Source of the DNA: JALEFZ01 sp038527485
GTDB taxonomy: Bacteria; Bacteroidota; Bacteroidia; J057
DNA: 64,000 nt
Assembly: GCA_038527485.1 (NCBI GenBank)
Contig: JBCBFT010000018.1
Location: forward strand, 21,329 to 85,328
Reading direction: 5' to 3'
Shown here: positions 63,952 through 64,000 of the stretch, piece by piece
How the letters are laid out: every line of letters begins with the position of its first letter
How positions within the stretch are numbered: position 1 is the stretch's first letter
Notes under the pieces: generated by a model
Databases searched by the model: none
What the model was told of the DNA's origin: nothing
Seen by the model: only the letters and a program-made list of their open reading frames with translations
Position numbers and translations under genes: made by a program

Positions 63952-64000
63952 GGAGGAAGGAACTAAAGCAGTATAACTGAGATGAAATCTCATGTCTAGT

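Noticed and set aside
1..64000. rRNA, tRNA, transposase, integrase or phage genes
   Set aside because: No matching motifs or cloverleaf-like sequences were recognised on either strand; a covariance-model scan would be decisive.

Overview
The window looks like a chromosomal segment of a gliding, aerobic member of the Bacteroidota. The evidence is several secreted proteins with type IX secretion (T9SS) sorting domains, a SprB-repeat protein, a TonB receptor paired with a DUF4249 lipoprotein, a LytTR response regulator, and few Shine-Dalgarno-like sites. The class is probably Saprospiria- or Cytophagia-like, but genus cannot be read from the sequence. I see no phage, transposase, CRISPR array, rRNA or tRNA. 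Domain and family names come from recognising motifs by eye; no search was run.

Layout. 1-7.5 kb: a truncated T9SS calcium-repeat protein, then on the minus strand an M36 metallopeptidase and a peptidase-less partial duplicate of it. 7.8-10.5 kb: DinB-like protein, AraC-type regulator and an SDR reductase, with 13-base direct repeats that look like AraC operators. 11.4-16.5 kb: a xylose/xylan operon (xylulokinase, xylose isomerase, GH3 beta-xylosidase). 16.5-19.3 kb: four small two-helix membrane proteins of unknown role. 19.4-25.9 kb: 2OG-Fe(II) oxygenase, esterase plus HslV, a lipoprotein, an isolated NuoI, a UbiA prenyltransferase and a membrane glycosyltransferase. 25.9-34.8 kb: an overlapping HTH/nucleotidyltransferase-like pair, nitroreductase, TrpF-like protein, membrane cyclase, MtaB, an Hpt protein, a hydrolase-like lipoprotein and a LytTR regulator. 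35-45 kb: HMG-CoA reductase, DapD, a methyltransferase, a DUF937 protein, AroB and the 1.2-kaa SprB-repeat protein. 45-64 kb: TPR-histidine kinase, YyaL-like thioredoxin-domain protein, a large orphan membrane protein, DUF4249/TonB pair, an OmpA-LamG protein in an operon with a microbial rhodopsin, a GNAT-like protein, a SAM hydroxide adenosyltransferase, an orphan charged protein and PhoH.

How the genes fit together. The xyl operon converts xylo-oligosaccharides to xylulose 5-phosphate. HMG-CoA reductase starts the mevalonate pathway, which could supply isoprenoids for the UbiA enzyme and for retinal of the rhodopsin. Several secreted proteins use the same T9SS export route.

The most unusual signals are: (1) a rhodopsin that keeps the retinal lysine but reads Lys/Asp-Thr-Ile at the Arg/Asp-Thr-Glu helix-C positions and sits 11 bp upstream of an OmpA-LamG gene; (2) an overlapping HTH plus nucleotidyltransferase-fold pair whose catalytic aspartates appear replaced by Gln, Gln and His, possibly a toxin-antitoxin-derived regulatory module; (3) two further apparent pseudoenzymes, a TrpF-like protein without its catalytic Cys and a hydrolase lipoprotein with Ala in place of the nucleophilic Ser; (4) several palindromic intergenic elements of about 100 bp.
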